Part shown: piece after piece, positions 15,530 through 22,625 of the stretch
How the letters are laid out: every line of letters starts with the position of its first letter
Position numbering within the stretch: position 1 is the first letter of the stretch
DNA from: Actinomycetes bacterium
GTDB lineage: Bacteria > Actinomycetota > Acidimicrobiia > Acidimicrobiales > UBA8190
Length of the DNA stretch: 23,200 nt
Assembly (NCBI GenBank): GCA_021798135.1
Contig: JAJZYI010000012.1
Location: 1-23,200 of the forward strand
Direction: 5' to 3'
Position numbers and translations under genes: made by a program
Notes under the pieces: model-generated
The model's input: the letters and a program-made list of their open reading frames with translations, nothing else
Told to the model about the DNA's origin: nothing
Database searches by the model: none

Positions 15530-17317
15530 ATGTCGAGCCCGAGGGAGGTGGTCCCGACGTCTGGGTCGGACGAAGAGCGACAGCGCTCCCTGGTCGCCGA
15601 GCTCCAGGAGCTCCGGGAACGGGCGGAGCACGCCGAGGACGAGGTGTCGGCACTGCGGCGTCGCCTGTCCGAGGGGCCGGGCCGTGTCCAGGGGCTGGAG
15701 GAGCGGCTGCTCGAGACGAAGGGCCAGCTGGCCCACGCCGTCTCCCAGAACGAGAAGCTCACCTTCACGCTCCAGCAGGCCAAGGAGCACATCGCCGCGC
15801 TGCGCGAGGAGGTGGACAAGCTCACCCAGCCGCCGAGCGCCTACGGGACGTTCCTGGCGGCGAACGAGGACGCCACCGTCGACGTGCTCTCCGGCGGGCG
15901 GAAGATGAGGGTGGCCGTGCACCCGGAGATCGACGTCGCCGCGCTGCGGCGCGGCCAGGAGGTCGTGCTCAACGAGTCCCTCAACGTCGTCCTGGCCCGC
16001 GGGTGCGAGGACTCCGGCGAGGTGGTGACCCTGAAGGAGGTGCTCGCCGACGGCCGGCGGGCCATCGTCTTCGGGCGGGCGGACGAGGAGCGGGTGGTGG
16101 AGATCGCCGACGGCCTCGTCGGCGTCCACCTCCGCGCCGGCGACGCCGTGCTCATGGAGAGCCGGTCGCAGCTCCTGGTGGAGAAGCTCCCGCGCCCCGA
16201 GGTCGAGGAGCTCGTGCTCGAGGAGGTGCCCGACGTCACGTACGCGGACGTCGGCGGGCTCGACGAGCAGATCGAGGCGATCACCGACGCCGTTGAGCTG
16301 CCGTACCTCCACCGGGAGCTGTTCGGGGAGTACCGGCTGCCGGCGCCCAAGGGCATCCTGCTCTACGGCCCGCCGGGTTGCGGCAAGACCCTGATCGCCA
16401 AGGCCGTCGCCAATTCCCTGGCGAAGAAGGTCGCCGAGGTGACGGGCAACGACGCCGTGCGGAGCTACTTCCTCAACATCAAGGGCCCCGAGCTGCTCAA
16501 CAAGTACGTGGGGGAGACGGAGCGGCAGATCCGCCTGGTCTTCCAGCGGGCCCGGGAGAAGGCCGAGGAGGGCGTGCCGGTCATCGTCTTCTTCGACGAG
16601 ATGGACTCGCTGTTCCGCACCCGCGGCACGGGCATCAGCTCGGACATCGAGTCGACCATCGTGCCCCAGCTCCTGGCCGAGATCGACGGGGTCGAGGCAC
16701 TGCGCGACGTGATCGTGATCGGCGCCTCCAACCGCGAGGACCTGATCGACCCGGCGATCCTCCGACCGGGGCGCCTCGACGTCAAGATCAAGATCGAGCG
16801 CCCCGACAGCGACGCGGCGGCGCAGATCTTCGGGCGGTACCTGACGCCCGACCTCCCCCTCGACCCTGCCGAGGTGGAGCGCCTGGGCGGCGGCGACCCG
16901 GCCAAGGCCGTGCTGGGGATGATCGACGCCACCGTGGCAGAGATGTACCGGGCCGACGACGAGAACAAGTTCCTGGAGGTCACCTACCAGAACGGCGACA
17001 AGGAGGTCCTCTACTTCCGGGACTTCGCGTCGGGGGCGATGATCGAGAACATCGTGCGCCGGGCGAAGAAGCTGGCCATCAAGCGTGCCATCGCCGGTGA
17101 CAGCACGGGGATCCGCACCACCGATCTGCTCGAGTCGATCCGCCGGGAGTACAAGGAGAACGAGGACCTGCCGAACACGACGAACCCGGACGACTGGGCC
17201 CGGATCTCGGGCAAGAAGGGCGAGCGCATCGTCTACGTGCGCACGCTCCTCGCCGACCGGGACGAGACCACGGGCGGGCGGTCGATCGAGCGGGTGGGCA
17301 CCGGCCAGTACCTGTGA
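15530..17317 (+). CDS. arc: ARC/Mpa proteasomal AAA+ ATPase
   Basis: A 595-residue hexameric unfoldase that captures pupylated proteins and feeds them to the 20S proteasome. An N-terminal coiled coil (about 18-100), which binds Pup, is followed by an OB-fold region (about 104-240) and the AAA+ domain. That domain has Walker A GPPGCGKT at 280-287 and Walker B FFDE ending at D356-E357. The protein ends in GQYL, the proteasome-activating tail that inserts into the alpha-ring pockets. Coiled coil, ATPase and tail are all intact. The start is uncertain between ATG 15530 (chosen, because ATG 15512 overlaps the -10 candidate) and GTG 15548. It is followed after 36 nt by dop, which has its own promoter signal. 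Confidence 0.96.
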   Translation: MSSPREVVPTSGSDEERQRSLVAELQELRERAEHAEDEVSALRRRLSEGPGRVQGLEERLLETKGQLAHAVSQNEKLTFTLQQAKEHIAALREEVDKLTQPPSAYGTFLAANEDATVDVLSGGRKMRVAVHPEIDVAALRRGQEVVLNESLNVVLARGCEDSGEVVTLKEVLADGRRAIVFGRADEERVVEIADGLVGVHLRAGDAVLMESRSQLLVEKLPRPEVEELVLEEVPDVTYADVGGLDEQIEAITDAVELPYLHRELFGEYRLPAPKGILLYGPPGCGKTLIAKAVANSLAKKVAEVTGNDAVRSYFLNIKGPELLNKYVGETERQIRLVFQRAREKAEEGVPVIVFFDEMDSLFRTRGTGISSDIESTIVPQLLAEIDGVEALRDVIVIGASNREDLIDPAILRPGRLDVKIKIERPDSDAAAQIFGRYLTPDLPLDPAEVERLGGGDPAKAVLGMIDATVAEMYRADDENKFLEVTYQNGDKEVLYFRDFASGAMIENIVRRAKKLAIKRAIAGDSTGIRTTDLLESIRREYKENEDLPNTTNPDDWARISGKKGERIVYVRTLLADRDETTGGRSIERVGTGQYL

Positions 17318-17340
17318 GCCCGCTGCGGGTGCCGACGCGT

Positions 17341-17346
17341 TAGGGT
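17341..17346 (+). promoter_or_regulatory. Candidate -10 element (TAGGGT) of dop, leaderless layout
   Basis: TAGGGT stands 7 nt before the GTG start of dop, in the short gap after arc, and no Shine-Dalgarno is present. This suggests that dop-pup-prcB-prcA can be transcribed separately from arc. Confidence 0.55.
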
Positions 17347-17353
17347 CCTGGCT

Positions 17354-18862
17354 GTGGCCGTTCCCAAGGTGTGCGGCATCGAGACCGAGTACGGCATCCA
17401 GCACGTGGGTGGTGACGGCAACCCGGTCACCTCCTCGTCGTTGCTGGTGAACGCGTACGTCGCGGGCCTGTCGCGCGCCGGCTGGGACTTCGAGGACGAG
17501 TCGCCGGGGAACGACGCCCGCGGGTTCGCGCGGGAGGGTGCGCTGCCTCCGGAGGTGGAGACCCACCTCGTCAACGCGGTGCTCACCAACGGCGCCCGCT
17601 ACTACGTCGACCACGCCCACCCGGAGTTCTCGACGCCCGAGTGCGCCGACGCCGCCGAACTGGTGCGGTTCGACCTCGCAGGCGAGGAGGTGCTGCGGCG
17701 CTCCATGCGAGCGGTGGCGAGCGTGCTGCCGCCGGGCCAGCGCATCGTCGTCTACAAGAACAACTCCGACGGCAAGGGCAACTCCTACGGCACCCACGAG
17801 AACTACCTGATGGACCGGTCGGTGCCGTTCTCGCGGATCGCGCACCTGGTACCGGCCCACTTCGTGACCCGCCAGGTGTTCTGCGGCGCAGGCAAGGTCG
17901 GCGTGGAGACGCCGGGCGCCCCCGCCGACGTGCCGTACCAGCTCTCGCAGCGGGCGGAGTTCTTCGAGGAGGAGGTCGGGCTCGAGACCACCCTGAAGCG
18001 GCCGATCGTGAACACCCGCGACGAGCCGCACGCCGACCCGCGCCGCTTCAGGCGGCTCCACGTCATCGTCGGCGACGCCAACCGGGCCGAGGTGGCGACC
18101 TACCTGAAGGTCGGGACGACCGCCTTCGTGCTGGCGATGATCGAGGACGACGTGTTCGGGTCGCCGGACGTGGTCCCGACCGACCCGGTACGGGCGATCA
18201 GGCAGGTTGCCGTCGACCCGACGCTGCGCACCACGATCGACCTGGCGGACGGCCGGCGGGCGACCGCCGTGTCGGTGCAGTGGGAGCTGTTCGAGCGCGC
18301 TCGCAAGTACGCGGAGCACCACGGCTACGCGGCGGTCGGCGGCGAGAGCGTCGGAGCGGACGTGCTCCGACGGTGGGAGCAGGTGCTCCACGGCCTCGAG
18401 ACCGACCCGGCGGAGGTCGCCGCCCAGGTCGACTGGGCCGCCAAGCTCCAGCTCCTGCAGGCGTACCGGGAGCGCCACGGCCTCTCCTGGGACGACCAGC
18501 GCCTGGCCGCCGTGGCGCTGCAGTACCACGACCTGCGGCCGGAGCGGTCGCTCTTCGCCCGGCTCGCCACGGAGCGCCTGGTGGACCCGGCCGACGTCGA
18601 GCGGGCGGTGGTGGAACCACCGCGCTCGACCCGGGCGTACTTCCGGGGACGGTGCCTGGCGCGCTGGGCGGGTGCGGTGGCCGGCGCCAACTGGGACTCG
18701 CTCGTCCTCGATCTCGGGACCGACCCGCTGCGTCGCATCCCTATGATGGACCCGCTGCGCGGAACCGCGGACCACGTCGAGGCGCTGCTCGACCAGTGTT
18801 CGTCGCCAGCGGACCTGGTGGCACGGTTGAGCGGTGGAGAGAGGGAACCCAGGGATGGCTGA
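17354..18862 (+). CDS. dop: Dop: Pup deamidase/depupylase
   Basis: A 502-residue glutamine-synthetase-fold enzyme that cleaves the isopeptide bond between Pup and substrate lysine, and in species with Pup-Gln deamidates Pup. The N-terminal CGIETEYGI carries metal/ATP-binding glutamates (E10, E12). The Dop-specific loop region at about 40-75 is present, which separates it from PafA. The catalytic aspartate is D86 in YYVDHAHPEFSTPE. The FKNNSDGKGNSYGTHENY-like nucleotide motif is present as KNNSDGKGNSYGTHENY. Length and features are complete. The GTG start is supported by its spacing from TAGGGT. The last 8 nt overlap the pup start in another frame, which implies translational coupling. Because Pup here already ends in Glu, I expect depupylation rather than deamidation to be the main activity. 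Confidence 0.96.
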   Translation: MAVPKVCGIETEYGIQHVGGDGNPVTSSSLLVNAYVAGLSRAGWDFEDESPGNDARGFAREGALPPEVETHLVNAVLTNGARYYVDHAHPEFSTPECADAAELVRFDLAGEEVLRRSMRAVASVLPPGQRIVVYKNNSDGKGNSYGTHENYLMDRSVPFSRIAHLVPAHFVTRQVFCGAGKVGVETPGAPADVPYQLSQRAEFFEEEVGLETTLKRPIVNTRDEPHADPRRFRRLHVIVGDANRAEVATYLKVGTTAFVLAMIEDDVFGSPDVVPTDPVRAIRQVAVDPTLRTTIDLADGRRATAVSVQWELFERARKYAEHHGYAAVGGESVGADVLRRWEQVLHGLETDPAEVAAQVDWAAKLQLLQAYRERHGLSWDDQRLAAVALQYHDLRPERSLFARLATERLVDPADVERAVVEPPRSTRAYFRGRCLARWAGAVAGANWDSLVLDLGTDPLRRIPMMDPLRGTADHVEALLDQCSSPADLVARLSGGEREPRDG

Positions 18863-19052
18863 ACGGGAGCTCAAGCGCAAGCAGGCGCCGAGCACGCGCG
18901 AGGAGCCGGCGGTGGAGGAGACCCCTGCCACGGCCGGTCAGGGGGAGAAGCTCAAGGCCGAGCTCGACGACCTCCTGGACGAGATCGACGAGGTGCTCGA
19001 GGAGAACGCCGAGGAGTTCGTCCGCAACTACGTCCAAAAGGGCGGGGAGTAG
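18855..19052 (+). CDS. pup: Pup, prokaryotic ubiquitin-like protein (GGE form)
   Basis: A 65-residue, mostly disordered acidic modifier. It becomes joined through its C-terminal glutamate to lysines of target proteins. The conserved C-terminal half has the helix-forming LKAELDDLLDEIDEVLEENAEEFV (about 33-56) that binds ARC, ending in YVQKGGE. The terminal residue is encoded as Glu, so it is ready for ligation by PafA. The N-terminus is the basic ARC-threading segment (KRKQ at 7-10). ATG 18855 is chosen over a GTG at 18834, which would add seven residues not typical for Pup. A GAGAGAGG stretch lies upstream inside dop. Confidence 0.97.
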   Translation: MAERELKRKQAPSTREEPAVEETPATAGQGEKLKAELDDLLDEIDEVLEENAEEFVRNYVQKGGE

Positions 19053-19054
19053 CC

Positions 19055-19870
19055 ATGGCGCTGCCGATGTTCGCCCCGGGGGACGACCCGGGGCCCGACT
19101 TCGCCGCGCTCCTCCGGCTGGCGAGCCCCCAGGCGCTCCCGGAGGCATCGCCGCCGGCGGGGGGGGCTGGCCGGGCACCGGAGCTGCAGCTGCGCCACGC
19201 CACGACGGTGGTCGCCCTGCGCTTCGCCGACGGCGTGGTCATGGCCGGTGACCGCCGGGCCACCGAGGGCAACTTCATCGCCCACCGGGCGATGGAGAAG
19301 GTGTTCCCGGCCGACCGCCACTCGGCAGTGGCGATCGCCGGCGCGGCGGGCCCGGCGGTGGAGATGGTGAAGCTCTTCCAGACGCAGCTCGAGCACTACG
19401 AAAAGGTGGAGGGCGTCGCCCTGAGCCTGGAGGGCAAGGCCAACCAGCTGGGCCAGATGGTGCGCGAGCACCTGCCCATGGCGTTCCAGGGCCTGGCCGT
19501 GGTGCCCCTCTTCGCCGGTTACGACCTCCGCCGCGCCACCGGCCGGATCTTCACCTACGACGTGACGGGCGGCCACTACGAGGAGGCCGACCACGCCGCC
19601 ACGGGGTCCGGAGGGCGTGACGCCCGGACCACCATCAAGCTGGGGTGGCATCCCGACCTGTCGGCGGCCGCCGCCGTCGAGCTGGCCGTCACCGCGCTCT
19701 ACAACGCCGCCGACGAGGACTCCGCCACCGGCGGGCCCGACGTGGTGCGGGGTATCTACCCGGTCGTGGCCACGGTGACCGCGGCGGGGTACGAGCGCGT
19801 GGCCGAAGACGAGGTCGCGGCCCGGTTCGCCGAGGTCGTCGCTCGCGGCATCGGAGGTCGCCGGTCATGA
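19055..19870 (+). CDS. prcB: Proteasome beta subunit PrcB
   Basis: A 271-residue catalytic subunit of the 20S core. A propeptide of 49 residues precedes the mature N-terminal TTVVAL. The nucleophile is T50 (Thr1), with the partner residues D66 (Asp17) and K82 (Lys33) exactly in register, so the protease is expected to be active after autocleavage. The propeptide is Ala/Pro/Gly-rich. ATG 19055 lies 2 nt after the pup stop and has GGGGAG upstream. The last bases overlap the prcA start (ATGA). Together with prcA it forms the alpha7-beta7-beta7-alpha7 particle that ARC serves. Confidence 0.97.
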   Translation: MALPMFAPGDDPGPDFAALLRLASPQALPEASPPAGGAGRAPELQLRHATTVVALRFADGVVMAGDRRATEGNFIAHRAMEKVFPADRHSAVAIAGAAGPAVEMVKLFQTQLEHYEKVEGVALSLEGKANQLGQMVREHLPMAFQGLAVVPLFAGYDLRRATGRIFTYDVTGGHYEEADHAATGSGGRDARTTIKLGWHPDLSAAAAVELAVTALYNAADEDSATGGPDVVRGIYPVVATVTAAGYERVAEDEVAARFAEVVARGIGGRRS

Positions 19871-20673
19871 CCATGCCGTTCTACGTGGCTCCCGAGCAGG
19901 TCATGAAGGACCGCGCCGAGTACGCGCAGAAGGGCATCGCCCGCGGCCGGTCCCTCGTCGCCACCACCTACGCCGAGGGCATCCTCATCGTCGCCGAGAA
20001 CCCGTCCCGGTCGCTGCACAAGGTGAGCGAGATCTACGACCGCATCGCCTTCGCCGGGGTGGGAAAGTACAACGAGTTCGACCAGCTCCGGGTGGCAGGC
20101 GTCCGCCACGCGGACACCAAGGGGTTCGCCTTCAGCCGCGAGGACGTGGACGCCCGTTCCCTCGCCAACCTGTACGCGCAGTTCCTGGGCAACGTCTTCA
20201 CCCACGAGATGAAGCCGCTGGAGGTCGAGATCCTGGTGGCGGAGCTCGGGTGGAACGGCCGGCCCGACCAGCTGTACCACGTCGCCTACGAGGGGACCAT
20301 CACCGACGAGGACCGCTTCGCCGTCCTCGGCGGCGACGCCGAGTCGCTCGCCACGCGGTTCGGGGAGGCGTTCAGCCAGGGCTGGTCGCTGTCCGAGGCA
20401 CTGGCCGCCTGCGTGCGGACCCTCGCCGGCCCGGACCGGCGCCTCGGCGCCGACGACCTGGAGGTGGCCGTCCTGTCACGCGGCGAGGAGCGGCGTGCCT
20501 TCCGCCGCGTCAACGGCGCCGAGCTCGCCGGGCTGCTGCGCGCACAGGAGGAGGGCGAGGCCGGCGGCCAGCCGGCGGGGGAGCCGTCACCCGAGGACGC
20601 CGGCGGGCCACCTGGGGGCACGCCACCGGAGGACACCGGCGGGCCGGGCGGCGGCGACAGCGCCGGATCGTGA
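19867..20673 (+). CDS. prcA: Proteasome alpha subunit PrcA
   Basis: A 268-residue structural subunit of the 20S core. The gating N-terminus MTMPFYVAPEQVMKDRAEYA matches the actinobacterial form (SFPYFISPEQ type), and AENPSRSL (about 43-50) and GKYNEFDQL (about 66-74) are conserved. There is no catalytic Thr, as expected for alpha. ATG 19867 overlaps the prcB stop as ATGA and has GGAGGT 8 nt upstream; ATG 19873 is possible. Residues after about 228 form a Gly/Pro/Glu-rich, presumably disordered tail with a twelve-residue repeat, on the end that in other species is similarly variable. Confidence 0.97.
   Translation: MTMPFYVAPEQVMKDRAEYAQKGIARGRSLVATTYAEGILIVAENPSRSLHKVSEIYDRIAFAGVGKYNEFDQLRVAGVRHADTKGFAFSREDVDARSLANLYAQFLGNVFTHEMKPLEVEILVAELGWNGRPDQLYHVAYEGTITDEDRFAVLGGDAESLATRFGEAFSQGWSLSEALAACVRTLAGPDRRLGADDLEVAVLSRGEERRAFRRVNGAELAGLLRAQEEGEAGGQPAGEPSPEDAGGPPGGTPPEDTGGPGGGDSAGS
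20591..20645 (+). repeat. 36-bp in-frame repeat in the prcA tail, two copies
   Basis: GAGGAC(G/A)CCGGCGGGCC recurs at an offset of 36 bp (20593 and 20629), encoding PEDAGGP and PEDTGGP. The repeat lies outside the folded proteasome domain. Confidence 0.75.
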
Positions 20674-20679
20674 ACGTGC

Positions 20680-20691
20680 AGCCGGCCGGCT
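20680..20691. terminator. 12-bp palindrome between convergent prcA and the DUF2007 gene
   Basis: AGCCGGCCGGCT is a perfect palindrome in the 23-nt space between the two convergent stop codons. It has no loop and no T tract. A bidirectional termination role is a guess from position only. Confidence 0.25.
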
Positions 20692-20696
20692 AGCGC

Positions 20697-20939
20697 TCAG
20701 GCCTGGCCGCGCTGGTCGTCGCCGAAGACGGCCTCGACCTCGTCGGCCAGCAGGAGCTGCCTCGCCTCGGGAGCCCGCCCGGCCTCCACCAGCACGTCGA
20801 CCGGTCCGGGTAGCGGGTACACGCTGTCGCCACCGCGCATGGTGGCGACGATCCCGTCGGCCCCGAGCCTGGCCACGAGCACCTGGGCTTCGAAGCGCGA
20901 CCCCACCGTCGTGAGCGGCACCAGCGGCCACGTGGCCAT
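20697..20939 (-). CDS. DUF2007-type small signal-transducing-like protein
   Basis: An 80-residue protein resembling the DUF2007 'putative prokaryotic signal transducing protein' family. An alpha/beta half, FEAQVLVARLGADGIVATMRGG, is followed by a strand-rich VDVLVEAG segment and a closing helix that ends in AVFGDDQRGQA. Such proteins have no known biochemical activity. The ATG at 20939 stands 7 nt from TAGCCT on the minus strand, the leaderless layout. It is convergent with prcA and divergent from pafA, so it lies inside the Pup-proteasome locus without sharing its strand. Confidence 0.7.
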   Translation of the reverse strand: MATWPLVPLTTVGSRFEAQVLVARLGADGIVATMRGGDSVYPLPGPVDVLVEAGRAPEARQLLLADEVEAVFGDDQRGQA

Positions 20940-20946
20940 GCTGGGA

Positions 20947-20952
20947 AGGCTA
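20947..20952 (-). promoter_or_regulatory. Candidate -10 element (TAGCCT) of the DUF2007 gene, leaderless layout
   Basis: TAGCCT on the minus strand is 7 nt before the ATG, with no Shine-Dalgarno. It lies back to back with the pafA element, about 67 bp away. Confidence 0.5.
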
Positions 20953-21019
20953 GCGTGCCCGGGCCCGGAGCACCCGGGTCCGGCTCCGCCGGTGCCCGGG
21001 CACCGGCGGCTGACCGCAC

Positions 21020-21025
21020 TACGGT
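21020..21025 (+). promoter_or_regulatory. Candidate -10 element (TACGGT) of pafA, leaderless layout
   Basis: TACGGT is followed by 7 nt and then the GTG start of pafA at 21033. It is the same hexamer as before tkt. No Shine-Dalgarno is present. Confidence 0.55.
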
Positions 21026-21032
21026 GACGCCC

Positions 21033-22391
21033 GTGGACCGGCGCATCTTCGGGTTGGAGAACGAGTACGGCGTGACGTGCACCCTGCGGGGGCAGCGGCG
21101 CCTCAGCCCGGACGAGGTGGCCCGCTACCTGTTCCGCCGGGTGGTGAGCTGGGGACGCTCGTCCAACGTCTTCCTCGACAACGGCGCCCGCCTGTACCTC
21201 GACGTGGGCAGCCATCCCGAGTACGCCACGCCGGAGTGCGACCGGATCGACGAGCTCGTCGCGCACGACAAGGCGGGCGAGCAGATCCTGGACCACCTCG
21301 TCGAGGGCGCCGAGGCCCGCCTGCGGGAGGAGGGGATCCGCGGGACCATCTACCTCTTCAAGAACAACACCGACTCCGCGGGCAACTCCTACGGCTGCCA
21401 CGAGAACTACCTGACGAGCCGGCGCGACGACTTCTCGCACTACACCGAGGTGCTCATCCCGTTCCTGGTGAGCAGGCAGATCTACGCCGGGGCCGGGAAG
21501 GTCCTGCAGACCGCGCGCGGGGCGACGTTCTGCCTGTCCCAGCGCGCCGAGCACATCTGGGAAGGCGTGTCGTCGGCCACGACGAGGAGCCGGCCCATCA
21601 TCAACACGCGCGACGAGCCCCACGCCGACGCCGAGCGCTTCCGCCGCCTGCACGTGATCGTCGGCGACTCGAACATGAGCGAGTACGCGACGTACCTGAA
21701 GATCGGCGCCACCAGCCTGCTCCTGCACATGCTGGAGGACCCCGCCACCGTCCTGCGGGACCTCACCCTGGAGAACCCGATCCGGGCGATCCGCGAGATC
21801 AGCCACGACCTGACCTGCCGGCGCAAGGTTCGCCTGGCCAACGGCCGCGAGGTCAGCGCCCTCGACATCCAGTCCGAGTACCTGTCGCGCGCCCTGCGCT
21901 TCCGGGACAGCCGCGGGCTCGACCCCCAGGAGGAGCGGGCGCTCGAGATGTGGGAGCACTGCCTGCACGGGCTCGAGAACGACCCCATGGCGCTCGCGTC
22001 CCAGTGCGACTGGGTCGCCAAGTACCAGCTGATCGAGGCCTACCGCGAGCGGCACGAGCTGCCGCTGGGCCACCCCAAGGTGGCGCTGCTGGACCTGCAG
22101 TACCACGACGTCAACCGCGAGCGCGGCCTCTTCTACCGGATGCAGCGCCACGGGCGGATGGAGCGCGTCATCGACGACGACGCCATCACGCAGGCCACGT
22201 CGACGCCGCCGCAGACGACCCGGGCCCGCCTGCGCGGGGAGTTCATCCGCCGGGCCAAGCAACGCCGCCGCGACTTCACCGTCGACTGGGTCCACCTGAA
22301 GCTGAACGACCAGGCACAGCGCACGGTCCTGCTCAAGGACCCGTTCCGCTCCCACGACGAGCGGGTGGAGAAGCTGATCGCGGGCCTCTGA
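21033..22391 (+). CDS. pafA: PafA: Pup-protein ligase
   Basis: A 452-residue glutamine-synthetase-fold ligase, the same length as the mycobacterial enzyme. It activates the C-terminal Glu of Pup with ATP and joins it to a substrate lysine. The N-terminal GLENEYGV carries metal-binding glutamates. D57 in LYLDVGSHPEYATPE is the conserved aspartate that activates the lysine. KNNTDSAGNSYGCHENY and RPIINTRDEPHAD are conserved. The insertion typical of Dop is absent, which tells the two paralogues apart. GTG 21033 fits both the family start (short N-terminus before RRIFGLE) and the leaderless spacing. In mycobacteria pafB and pafC follow; here a TatB-like gene follows instead. Confidence 0.97.
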   Translation: MDRRIFGLENEYGVTCTLRGQRRLSPDEVARYLFRRVVSWGRSSNVFLDNGARLYLDVGSHPEYATPECDRIDELVAHDKAGEQILDHLVEGAEARLREEGIRGTIYLFKNNTDSAGNSYGCHENYLTSRRDDFSHYTEVLIPFLVSRQIYAGAGKVLQTARGATFCLSQRAEHIWEGVSSATTRSRPIINTRDEPHADAERFRRLHVIVGDSNMSEYATYLKIGATSLLLHMLEDPATVLRDLTLENPIRAIREISHDLTCRRKVRLANGREVSALDIQSEYLSRALRFRDSRGLDPQEERALEMWEHCLHGLENDPMALASQCDWVAKYQLIEAYRERHELPLGHPKVALLDLQYHDVNRERGLFYRMQRHGRMERVIDDDAITQATSTPPQTTRARLRGEFIRRAKQRRRDFTVDWVHLKLNDQAQRTVLLKDPFRSHDERVEKLIAGL

Positions 22392-22613
22392 CCGGTACCG
22401 CAGCGGCCGCGACCGGCAGGCCGTGGCGGGCGCGCCGGAAGGGCTCGGGTACAGGTACGCCACGCCAGGCGGTGCGCCGGCGCGGGCTGGACCCTGCTGG
22501 CCGGGCCCCGGGCGTGGTGGCTGCAGGCCACCCACCCAACGATCGCCCGCAAGCGGGTCGCCCGCCCGGGACCGGCGCGCCGGGCCCGGTCATCGTGCCT
22601 GGCGCCCGCCTCG
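22392..22613. other. Gap between pafA and the TatB-like gene, with stem-loops
   Basis: No gene is seen. GGTGGC (22516-22521) and GCCACC (22527-22532) form a 6-bp hairpin with a 5-nt loop. CCGGCGCGCCGG at 22572-22583 is a perfect palindrome flanked by GC-rich arms. Either could help end the pafA transcript, but there is no T tract. The downstream gene has its own -10 candidate. Confidence 0.35.
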
Positions 22614-22619
22614 TAGACT
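22614..22619 (+). promoter_or_regulatory. Candidate -10 element (TAGACT) of the TatB-like gene, leaderless layout
   Basis: TAGACT is 6 nt before GTG 22626, with no Shine-Dalgarno. It is the shortest spacing of the series. Confidence 0.45.
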
Positions 22620-22625
22620 TCGCGC

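Noticed and set aside
18834..18854. GTG start giving a longer Pup
   Set aside because: The seven extra residues do not match Pup N-termini, and ATG 18855 begins the usual MAxxE/Q-type start and has the overlap with dop.
15422..18931. Open frame of about 1,170 codons on the minus strand opposite arc and dop
   Set aside because: Shadow of two conserved genes; the predicted protein resembles no family and is His/Arg/Gly-rich.
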